Shown: in pieces, positions 56,801-62,654 of the stretch
Position numbering within the stretch: position 1 is the stretch's first letter
Layout: every line of letters starts with the position of its first letter
Source of the DNA: Pseudomonas lundensis
GTDB lineage: Bacteria > Pseudomonadota > Gammaproteobacteria > Pseudomonadales > Pseudomonadaceae
Direction: 5' to 3'
Length of the DNA: 62,654 nt
Assembly (NCBI RefSeq): GCF_002269125.1
Contig: NZ_NQKI01000030.1
Span: 1 to 62,654 of the forward strand
Program-made: the position numbers and the translations under genes
Notes under the pieces: model-generated
The model's input: only the letters and a program-made list of their open reading frames with translations
Databases searched by the model: none
Told to the model about the DNA's origin: nothing

Positions 56801-57536
56801 CGATGAAAAACTCATCAGCGCCCGTGCCGTCTTCGGCTTCTGGCCGGCCAATCAGGTAAACGATGATGACCTGGAGTTGTATGACGAAAACGGCCAGCCA
56901 TTGGCCACACTGCACCACTTGCGCCAGCAAATCATCAAGACCGATGGCAAGCCCAACTTCTCCTTGGCCGACTTTGTGGCGCCTAAAGACAGTGGCGTGA
57001 CCGATTACGTGGGCGGCTTTATCACCACGGCGGGGATTGGCGCAGAAGAAGTGGCCAAGGCTTATCAGGACGCTGGCGACGACTACAACTCAATCATGGT
57101 CAAGGCCTTGGCCGACCGTCTGGCCGAAGCATGCGCCGAATGGTTGCACCAGCAGGTACGCACGAATTACTGGGGGTATGCCAAGGACGAAGAACTGAGC
57201 AACGACGCGCTGATCAAAGAGCAATACAGCGGTATCCGCCCTGCCCCTGGCTACCCGGCTTGCCCGGATCACACGGAAAAGGCCACGTTGTTCAAATTGC
57301 TTGATCCTGAAGCCGAAGAAATGCGGGCGGGCAAAAGCGGCGTGTTCCTGACTGAGCACTACGCCATGTTCCCGGCTGCGGCTGTCAGCGGCTGGTACTT
57401 CGCACACCCGCAGGCGCAATACTTCGCCGTGGGCAAGGTCGACAAAGACCAGATCGACAGTTACACCGCGCGTAAAGGTCAGGACCTGGCCGTTACGGAA
57501 CGCTGGTTGGCGCCGAACCTGGGTTACGACAACTAA
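53826..57536 (+). CDS. metH: Cobalamin-dependent methionine synthase
   Basis: The protein has 1236 residues from the ATG at 53826, the length of E. coli MetH; the open frame's upstream extension is not used. Modules in order: homocysteine domain with zinc ligands in GLNCALGA and IVGGCCGTTPGH; pteridine-binding domain (FVNVGERTNITGSARF, DINMDEGMLD); cobalamin cap and B12-binding domain with DVHDIGKNIVGVV (the His coordinates cobalt), GLSGLITPSLDEM and GGATTSKAH; and the C-terminal AdoMet reactivation domain with PAPGYPACPDH. It makes methionine from homocysteine and methyl-tetrahydrofolate. It has no B12 riboswitch of its own. Confidence 0.97.
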   Translation: MSDRSARLQALQHALKERILILDGGMGTMIQSYRLEEHDYRGTRFADWPSDVKGNNDLLVITRPDVIGSIEKAYLDAGADILETNTFNATQVSQADYGMQALAYELNVEGARLARKVADAKTLETPDKPRFVAGVLGPTSRTCSLSPDVNNPGYRNVTFDELVENYTEATKGLIEGGADLILIETIFDTLNAKAAIFAVQGVFETLGIELPIMISGTITDASGRTLSGQTTEAFWNSVSHAKPISVGLNCALGASELRPYLEELSNKASTYVSAHPNAGLPNEFGEYDELPAQTAKVIEEFAQSGFLNIVGGCCGTTPGHIEAIAKAVAGYAPRQIPDIPKACRLSGLEPFTIDRSSLFVNVGERTNITGSARFARLIREDNYTEALEVALQQVEAGAQIIDINMDEGMLDSKKAMVTFLNLIAGEPDISRVPIMIDSSKWEVIEAGLKCIQGKGIVNSISMKEGVEQFIHHAKLCKRYGAAVVVMAFDEAGQADTEARKKEICKRSYDILVNDVGFPPEDIIFDPNIFAVATGIEEHNNYAVDFINACAYIRDELPYALTSGGVSNVSFSFRGNNPVREAIHSVFLLYAIRAGLTMGIVNAGQLEIYDQIPTELRDAVEDVVLNRTPDATDNLLAIADKYKGDGSVKEAETEEWRGWDVNKRLEHALVKGITTHIVEDTEESRLSFKRPIEVIEGPLMSGMNIVGDLFGAGKMFLPQVVKSARVMKQAVAHLIPFIELEKGDKPEAKGKILMATVKGDVHDIGKNIVGVVLGCNGYDIVDLGVMVPAEKILQVAKEQKCDIIGLSGLITPSLDEMVHVAREMQRQDFHLPLMIGGATTSKAHTAVKIEPKYQNDAVIYVTDASRAVGVATQLLSKELKAGFVSKTRDEYIEVRERTANRSARTERLSYAASIAKKPPFDWAGYQPVKPTFTGAKVLDNIDLKVLAEYIDWTPFFISWDLAGKFPRILTDEVVGEAATALYADAQEMLKKLIDEKLISARAVFGFWPANQVNDDDLELYDENGQPLATLHHLRQQIIKTDGKPNFSLADFVAPKDSGVTDYVGGFITTAGIGAEEVAKAYQDAGDDYNSIMVKALADRLAEACAEWLHQQVRTNYWGYAKDEELSNDALIKEQYSGIRPAPGYPACPDHTEKATLFKLLDPEAEEMRAGKSGVFLTEHYAMFPAAAVSGWYFAHPQAQYFAVGKVDKDQIDSYTARKGQDLAVTERWLAPNLGYDN

Positions 57537-57562
57537 CGCTGAAAAAACCTCCCGTTGTTCCC

Positions 57563-57592
57563 GGTGTTGCCACTTTATACAGTGGCAGCACC
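57563..57592 (+). terminator. Hairpin after metH
   Basis: GGTGTTGCCACT and AGTGGCAGCACC pair with one wobble around a 6-base loop, 26 bases after the metH stop. There is no T-tract, so a termination role is only likely. Confidence 0.5.
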
Positions 57593-57701
57593 GCGGCTGA
57601 GTACCTGAGCGCTGCTGCACCACATACGTATCGCGCCCTCACCTGCTGAGCGTTGACTATCCTCAAGACAGTGACCTTCCACTCTGGTGCTTGAGGTGCT
57701 T

Positions 57702-57923
57702 ATGAACGATCCGCAAAAGCCGCCTTCCTTTTGGCAAGTACTGCACAGCGTGATGGCTGCCGCTTTTGGTGTGCAAAGCTCGAAAAACAGGGCCCGCGAT
57801 TTCACCCAGGGCAAACCCGGTCAGTTCCTGCTACTGGGTTTGCTGTTCACCGGCGTGTTCGCACTGACACTTTTCGGGATCGTCAAACTGGTGCTGATGA
57901 TTGCCGGGGTTCAGGGCAACTGA
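57702..57923 (+). CDS. DUF2970 small membrane protein
   Basis: The protein has 73 residues from the ATG at 57702 (GAGG upstream). The family pattern is clear: PPSFWQVLHSVMAAAFGVQSS, then RARDFTQGKPGQF and one transmembrane helix (LLLGLLFTGVFALTLFGIVKLVL). Function is unknown. Its 3' end overlaps the convergent binding-protein gene by 13 bases. Confidence 0.85.
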   Translation: MNDPQKPPSFWQVLHSVMAAAFGVQSSKNRARDFTQGKPGQFLLLGLLFTGVFALTLFGIVKLVLMIAGVQGN

Positions 57924-59002
57924 AGCAAGGTGTCGAGGGTAAACGGGTACTGATAAGACGGCGGCTTGCCTTGGGCCGAGAATGCCGTGAACGGCAAATC
58001 ATAATGGCGACTGCGGGTAATGTTCAGCAGGGTCGTGGCTTGCTTGGCATCGAGCAATCGCAGTAACGGCACCTGCCGGTCCCGACCGCCAAACCGGGTG
58101 AAATCAACCCCTTTGGAGGCGTCATTGAGCAAGACCATTGCCCACCCCCCGAGCGTAAAGTGCCCGGCAACCAGCACACTCAATCGCCCGTCGATACGTG
58201 CCTGCAGCGCAGGTATTGAGTTATTGACTGCGCTGAACAGCAGGTCACGACCGGGTTTGCGCCCTGTTTCTTCAGCTGCCCGCATGGCCCCGAACGCCAT
58301 TTCATCATTGGCGCTCCACACCAGCGCCGTGTCGGGGTAGCGTTTGAACAACTGTTGAGCCTGCTCATACGCGCGCTGCTCGTTCCACTCGCCATACACC
58401 ATCTGTCGCAAGCGCACGTGAGGATGTTCATTCAGCGCCCGCTGCATGCCCTTTTCCCGCCAACGGGAAGCCGGGGTGTTTTTGACCCCTGAAAAAGCCA
58501 GCAGGTCCACCGTTTGACCCGGCGCTATAGGCCCATGCTGACGAATCAGCTCGCTCAGCATCAGATAACCGCCCTCTTCATCATTGGTCACCATGCTGCC
58601 AAGCCAGCCTGAATAGCGGGCGCCATCTGTTTCCATTAACTGGGCCTGCTCCTGGGTCAGACCATTGTTGACCATGAACAGCTTCACGCCGCTGCCGTGG
58701 GACAGGCGCAAGATTTGCGGGGCAACGTATTGTTCATTAACGAAGACCAGGTAATCGGGCCTGTGGGGGCCTTGTAAAGCTGCCCGCGCTTGCTCGATGG
58801 CTTTTTGTGGGGATCGCTGTGCGTATTGGACCTCAAGCTGCATGCCCAGGCTGTTGGCTGCCGCTTGCATAAAGTCAGAATAACTGACCCAAAAGGTCTC
58901 ATCCGCAAGACCGGGGTTGATAAACAGCACGTTGGCGCCCTGCACCGCCATGGAAAATGGCAGGGTCAGGATGATCAGGCATTGACTGAAAGCTTTGAGC
59001 AT
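57911..59002 (-). CDS. Periplasmic sugar-binding-type solute-binding protein, orphan
   Basis: The protein has 363 residues from the ATG at 59000-59002 (AGGTG upstream); two earlier ATGs in frame lack a signal peptide. The signal peptide ends VQGAN. It has the two-lobed periplasmic-binding fold of the ribose/LuxP class (NVLFINPGLADETFWVSYSDF, PDYLVFVNEQY, LVWSANDEMAFGAMRAAEE). No permease or ATPase is adjacent, so it probably serves a sensor kinase or diguanylate cyclase, or a transporter encoded elsewhere. The ligand is unknown. Confidence 0.82.
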   Translation of the reverse strand: MLKAFSQCLIILTLPFSMAVQGANVLFINPGLADETFWVSYSDFMQAAANSLGMQLEVQYAQRSPQKAIEQARAALQGPHRPDYLVFVNEQYVAPQILRLSHGSGVKLFMVNNGLTQEQAQLMETDGARYSGWLGSMVTNDEEGGYLMLSELIRQHGPIAPGQTVDLLAFSGVKNTPASRWREKGMQRALNEHPHVRLRQMVYGEWNEQRAYEQAQQLFKRYPDTALVWSANDEMAFGAMRAAEETGRKPGRDLLFSAVNNSIPALQARIDGRLSVLVAGHFTLGGWAMVLLNDASKGVDFTRFGGRDRQVPLLRLLDAKQATTLLNITRSRHYDLPFTAFSAQGKPPSYQYPFTLDTLLQLP

Positions 59003-59129
59003 TGACACCTGTCCCAGGAAATTGAGCCTCATCATAACTGGCACAATACCATCAGGCATCTGGCTAACGCTGCTGTTTCAGTGCGGCCAGAAAAGCCACA
59101 ACGTCAGTTACCTGCGCGCGAAGCTTTAA

Positions 59130-59243
59130 TTATTGGTGGCTCACCCAAAACACCGCAGTGCCCACCACCAAAATGATCATGAAAAGAATGGCCCATGCAT
59201 CAACCTTGCTATCACTTTTACGTGCCTTGACTGGAGTGCTCAT
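59130..59243 (-). CDS. 37-residue single-pass membrane protein
   Basis: ATG at 59241-59243 behind AAGGCGATGCG, stop TAA at 59130-59132. It starts MSTPVKARKSDSKVDAW, a basic cytosolic tail, then has one transmembrane helix (AILFMIILVVGTAVFWVS) and ends SHQ. The good ribosome site, the positive-inside charge pattern and the clean helix all favour a real gene. Similar mini-proteins with KVDAWAILF-like starts occur in Pseudomonas but have no known role. It lies 241 bases from the divergent reductase gene. Confidence 0.72.
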   Translation of the reverse strand: MSTPVKARKSDSKVDAWAILFMIILVVGTAVFWVSHQ

Positions 59244-59484
59244 CGCATCGCCTTTTTTCAGTTTTATGGGTGAATGCTTGAAGACGTCCTGTCAGTTAAG
59301 TCCAGCAATCCCCACAAGACAAGTAAGTGATTGAGAATCAGCCTCTTATAGTCTTTTTGGTTCTTTCCATATGCTTAAACAGCACTTTTGCGCATAACTA
59401 CAAACTGGTATCGTTCCTCGCTCCGTGGGGAGTGCGCGGCCGTGCGCGCAGATAAGCTGTTAGCAGCCTGAGAACAGGACCTAT

Positions 59485-61143
59485 ATGTACGTATATGACG
59501 AGTACGATCAGCGGATCATTGAGGACCGCGTCAAGCAGTTCCGTGATCAGACCCGACGCTACCTGGCAGGTGAGCTGAGCGAAGAAGAATTCCGCCCCCT
59601 GCGCCTGCAAAATGGCCTGTATGTTCAGCGTTTTGCCCCGATGCTGCGGGTTGCAGTGCCCTATGGCCAACTGACTTCGCGCCAGGCGCGGATGATGGCC
59701 AAGATTGCCCGGGACTACGACAAGGGCTATGCCCACATCAGTACCCGCCAGAACGTGCAGTTCAACTGGCCTGCGCTGGAAGACGTGCCGGATATTCTGG
59801 AAGAACTGGCCACTGTGCAGATGCACGCCATCCAGACCAGCGGCAACTGCCTGCGTAACGTGACCACCGACCAGTTTGCCGGCGTTGCCGCCGACGAGTT
59901 GATCGACTCCCGCCCGTGGTGTGAAATCGTGCGTCAGTGGACGACTTTCCACCCGGAATTCGCCTACTTGCCGCGCAAGTTCAAGATCGCAATCAATGGG
60001 TCAGCCTCTGACCGCGCCGCCATTGAAGTACACGATATCGGCCTTGAGCCCGTGTTCAATGAAGCCGGTGAACTGGGCTTCCGTGTACTGGTTGGTGGCG
60101 GCTTGGGCCGTACCCCGGTGGTAGGCGCATTCATTAATGAATTTTTACCGTGGCAAGACTTGCTGAGCTACCTTGAGTCCATCCTGCGGGTTTACAACCG
60201 CTATGGCCGTCGGGACAACAAGTACAAGGCGCGCATCAAGATTCTGGTCAAAGCCCTCACCCCTGAAGTCTTTGCGCAACGCGTCGAGGCCGAAATGGTG
60301 CACCTGCGGGGTGGCTCGACCACGCTGACCGAAGCCGAAGTTCACCGTATCGCCAAGCATTTCGTCGACCCGGACTACAAAGATTTGCCAGATTTCAGCG
60401 CCGAACTGGCTGAACTCGACAAGCAGCATCCCGGTTTTGCCCGCTGGCGTACCCGCAATACCCTCGCCCATAAAAAGCCGGGTTATGTGGCTGTCACGCT
60501 GTCGCTCAAACCTACTGGCGTTGCGCCGGGTGATGTGACTGACAAGCAGTGGGACGCCATTGCTGACATGGCCGACCGCTACAGCTTCGGCCAACTGCGC
60601 ACCTCTCACGAACAAAACATCATTCTGGCCGATGTCGAAGAGCGCCAGTTGTTCACCATGTGGGGCGAGTTGCGCGAGCACGGTTTTGCCACACCGAATA
60701 TCGGCCTGCTGACCGACATGATTTGCTGCCCCGGCGGCGATTTCTGCTCGCTGGCCAACGCCAAATCCATCCCGATTGCCGAATCCATCCAGCGCCGCTT
60801 TGAGGACCTGGACTACCTGTTCGACATCGGTGAGCTGGACCTCAACATCTCAGGTTGCATGAACGCCTGTGGTCACCACCACGTCGGCCACATCGGCATC
60901 CTGGGTGTTGATAAAAAAGGCGCCGAGTTTTATCAGGTGTCGCTGGGGGGCAGTGCCAGCCGTGATGCCAGCCTGGGTAAAATCCTCGGCCCTTCGTTCG
61001 CTCAGGACGACATGCCGGATGTAATTGAAAAGCTGATCGACGTCTACGTTGAAAAACGGACCGAAGACGAGCGCTTCATCGACACCTATCAACGTATTGG
61101 CATCGATCCCTTCAAGGAGCGCGTCTATGCAGCGAATCATTAA
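59485..61143 (+). CDS. cysI: Siroheme sulfite/nitrite reductase hemoprotein (CysI type)
   Basis: The protein has 552 residues with the duplicated ferredoxin-nitrite/sulfite reductase fold: HISTRQNVQFNWP at about 89-101, RNVTTDQFAGV at about 128, and the siroheme-4Fe-4S cysteines C415 and C421 (CCPGGDFC) and C458 and C462 (SGCMNACGHHH). This one-component hemoprotein reduces sulfite to sulfide in Pseudomonas cysteine synthesis; an assimilatory nitrite role cannot be ruled out. It is co-translated with the DUF934 gene, its usual partner. Confidence 0.93.
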   Translation: MYVYDEYDQRIIEDRVKQFRDQTRRYLAGELSEEEFRPLRLQNGLYVQRFAPMLRVAVPYGQLTSRQARMMAKIARDYDKGYAHISTRQNVQFNWPALEDVPDILEELATVQMHAIQTSGNCLRNVTTDQFAGVAADELIDSRPWCEIVRQWTTFHPEFAYLPRKFKIAINGSASDRAAIEVHDIGLEPVFNEAGELGFRVLVGGGLGRTPVVGAFINEFLPWQDLLSYLESILRVYNRYGRRDNKYKARIKILVKALTPEVFAQRVEAEMVHLRGGSTTLTEAEVHRIAKHFVDPDYKDLPDFSAELAELDKQHPGFARWRTRNTLAHKKPGYVAVTLSLKPTGVAPGDVTDKQWDAIADMADRYSFGQLRTSHEQNIILADVEERQLFTMWGELREHGFATPNIGLLTDMICCPGGDFCSLANAKSIPIAESIQRRFEDLDYLFDIGELDLNISGCMNACGHHHVGHIGILGVDKKGAEFYQVSLGGSASRDASLGKILGPSFAQDDMPDVIEKLIDVYVEKRTEDERFIDTYQRIGIDPFKERVYAANH

Positions 61144-61621
61144 GAACAACGAAGTTATCGACGAAACCTGGCACTTGCTGCCCAAGGACGCGAGTTTCGA
61201 TGGCATCCCCAACTGCGATGATCTGATCGTGCCGCTGGCCCTGTGGCGCGAGCATGCTCATGCACTTAAAGCCCGTGATGGCGGTTTGGGCGTGTGGCTG
61301 GACAGCGACGAAGAGGCAGAAGAAATCGGCGAAGACGTGGACAGCTTTCAGGTCATTGCCCTGAACTTCCCTGCCTTCACCGATGGCCGCAGCTACTCCA
61401 ATGCTCGCTTGCTGCGCGATCGCTATGGTTATACAGGTGAATTGCGAGCCATCGGGGATGTGTTACGTGATCAGCTTTTCTACCTGCACCGCTGTGGCTT
61501 CGATGCATTCGCCATACGGGCCGATAAAGACCCCTATGAAGCACTGCAAGGCCTGAAAGACTTTAGCGTCACCTATCAAGCGTCCGCTGACGAACCTCAG
61601 CCTCTTTTCCGGCGGCGCTGA
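61127..61621 (+). CDS. DUF934 protein, partner of the sulfite reductase
   Basis: The protein has 164 residues from the ATG at 61127, which overlaps the end of the reductase gene by 17 bases; AAGGAG precedes it. FPAFTDGRSYSNARLLRDRYGYTGELRAIGDVLRDQ spans the conserved core (positions 61369-61476) and CGFDAFAIRADKD follows. The family almost always accompanies this type of sulfite reductase and is presumed to supply electrons or help its assembly; the mechanism is unproven. Confidence 0.9.
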   Translation: MQRIIKNNEVIDETWHLLPKDASFDGIPNCDDLIVPLALWREHAHALKARDGGLGVWLDSDEEAEEIGEDVDSFQVIALNFPAFTDGRSYSNARLLRDRYGYTGELRAIGDVLRDQLFYLHRCGFDAFAIRADKDPYEALQGLKDFSVTYQASADEPQPLFRRR

Positions 61622-61628
61622 TTCTGTA

Positions 61629-61661
61629 CTGGCTCCAGGGGTGTGAATGACCTGGAGCCAG
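61629..61661. terminator. Hairpin between the DUF934 gene and the NEL-type gene
   Basis: A perfect 11-base stem (CTGGCTCCAGG with CCTGGAGCCAG) and an 11-base loop lie 8 bases after the DUF934 stop, between two convergent genes. No T-tract is seen. Confidence 0.55.
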
Positions 61662-61671
61662 CCTCAGACCC

Positions 61672-62654
61672 TCATTCCGGGGCAGGCTGCAGAACCACCT
61701 TGAATTGCGGATTCTCCGTGATCTCTTCCTCGGTCAGGCGTGTCACCAACTCCAGTCTGGCGTGCTCGCGCTCAGTAACAACCGCCTCCACTTGCGCCAC
61801 GTAGTCGTGATCTGACATCGACTCGCGTGCGGCGAACAGTGCGCCCATACGTTCGTCTTGAACCTCATCGGATCGAATGAAGGCGTCCGGGTATTTAAAA
61901 CGTAAAAAATTTTGCCAGTAGTCTCGTGCAATCAACGATGCCTTCAAGGCATCGGGGGTTTCTTGGTCAATGACATAGCGCTTGCCTGCTTCGAGCTCTG
62001 CTGGGGTTACACGGGCCACGTTCTCAAAAATCATGCTGTACGGCCTTGATGGCAACCCCAAGGCTTGCGCCAAGTGCACCTGGTAATACATCTGCACCTG
62101 CAACTGATCGATGAGCGCAAGGTGATTACGCAGCCAGCGAGGGCTGAGTATTTCCGCCAACTCAAGCGCTTCAGGAGTGCCCAACCGATAGGCAATGCCT
62201 TGACACTCTTGCGCCGACATTTCACTCAAAGGACTTTCAGCGAAATTCGGGCTCACCGCATCGATCAGCCGCTGTAAACGCTGCACGGCAGACACGGGTT
62301 GCGCACTGATATGAGCAATACGTTGCGCAATCACTGTGTCCACATGAGCATTGAGCGTTTCCATGCGAAATAACCCGCGGGTTAATTCCATCAATTGCTC
62401 TTCGGTGTTAAGGCCGTTCTCAGCGTTGTAGATTTGAAATCGCAGTTCCAGGTCAGCAAAGACCATGGCAATCCCGTCTACGCAGGTTCTGGGGTGGCTG
62501 CTTATTTCAAACAGCCGGACACGCAAGCCGTAGCTTTCGTGCATGGCATTGATCAGCGTCCACACGCGCCCACTTAAGGAATCTCCGAACAAGTTTTCAA
62601 ATGTGCTGAAATACGCCTGACCACCTGATCCGAGCCGCCTATGAGCCAGATGAG
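61672..62654 (-). CDS. NEL-type E3 ubiquitin ligase, C-terminal part, cut by the right edge
   Basis: The frame stays open to the right edge (327 residues here), so the TTG at 62590-62592 is not a start. The catalytic C-x-D motif of the NEL domain is present as HPRTCVDGIAM, with the Cys encoded at 62482-62484 and the Asp at 62476-62478, followed by LELRFQIYNAE; the later helical region (YYQVHLAQALGLPSRPYSM, ARDYWQNFLRFKYPDAF) follows the Pseudomonas NEL proteins that carry long DUF6543 and leucine-rich regions. NEL enzymes transfer ubiquitin in host cells from Cys-bound thioester. The delivery system and target lie outside this window. Confidence 0.85.
   Translation of the reverse strand, partial: HLAHRRLGSGGQAYFSTFENLFGDSLSGRVWTLINAMHESYGLRVRLFEISSHPRTCVDGIAMVFADLELRFQIYNAENGLNTEEQLMELTRGLFRMETLNAHVDTVIAQRIAHISAQPVSAVQRLQRLIDAVSPNFAESPLSEMSAQECQGIAYRLGTPEALELAEILSPRWLRNHLALIDQLQVQMYYQVHLAQALGLPSRPYSMIFENVARVTPAELEAGKRYVIDQETPDALKASLIARDYWQNFLRFKYPDAFIRSDEVQDERMGALFAARESMSDHDYVAQVEAVVTEREHARLELVTRLTEEEITENPQFKVVLQPAPE

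Noticed and set aside
55881..56930. A 349-residue minus-strand frame inside metH
   Set aside because: It mirrors the B12-binding and activation domains, which are certain on the plus strand.
62590..62592. TTG as start of the NEL-type gene
   Set aside because: The frame continues upstream to the window edge and the catalytic domain would be cut in the middle.

Overview
The window is chromosomal DNA of a Pseudomonas, most likely of the P. fluorescens lineage or a near relative. The evidence is the aprA-aprI-aprD-aprE-aprF protease/secretion cluster, the ptxS-kguEKTD 2-ketogluconate operon with its exact PtxS palindromes, a periplasmic cis/trans fatty-acid isomerase (Cti), Pseudomonas-type small proteins (DUF1652, DUF2970) and a CbtB-CbtA-CobE-CobM block behind a cobalamin riboswitch. 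Genes are dense on both strands. I see no tRNA or rRNA gene, no CRISPR array and no intact insertion sequence.

Layout. 1-3.9 kb: the start of an RHS-type protein cut by the left edge, a small secreted Pro-rich protein, an autotransporter and a GTPase-associated-like protein. 4.1-9.6 kb: the acid chaperone HdeA, a zinc alcohol dehydrogenase, a lipoprotein, a DUF2798 protein divergent from a LysR regulator, and a GAF/degenerate-GGDEF/EAL phosphodiesterase. 10.1-18.2 kb: the ABC-F protein YbiT, a periplasmic alpha/beta hydrolase, azoreductase divergent from a LysR/YjbR pair, DUF1294-UppP, and a single-Cache chemoreceptor. 18.3-24.8 kb: the complete alkaline protease system (protease, inhibitor and three-part type I exporter), all on the minus strand. 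25.6-30.8 kb: PtxS and the 2-ketogluconate operon. 30.8-34.6 kb: a minus-strand set of AraC regulator, FAD oxidoreductase, cupin and polyamine-type binding protein. 34.8-39.1 kb: DUF1652, phosphatidylserine synthase, glycerate kinase and a membrane-anchored HEAT/TPR protein.

39.2-48.1 kb is the most unusual block. A CHASE3-GAF hybrid kinase with three receivers, CheR, a receiverless CheB and a receiver-kinase are coupled by abutting or overlapping reading frames, and a lone receiver follows. A hybrid kinase with a pseudo-receiver converges on this operon, and another lone receiver diverges from it. There is no chemoreceptor, CheA or CheW in the block, so the target of the methylation enzymes is unknown.

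48.1-57.5 kb has a B12 theme: riboswitch, terminator, CbtB/CbtA cobalt uptake, CobE and CobM, then NfuA and Cti, then B12-dependent methionine synthase MetH with a MetR-type TGAA-N5-TTCA site in its leader. 57.7-62.6 kb holds DUF2970, an orphan periplasmic binding protein, a 37-residue membrane protein, a sulfite/nitrite reductase hemoprotein with its DUF934 partner, and the C-terminal part of a NEL-type E3 ubiquitin ligase cut by the right edge. The two edges thus carry toxin- or effector-like genes, and the interior is mostly core Pseudomonas metabolism, export and signalling.
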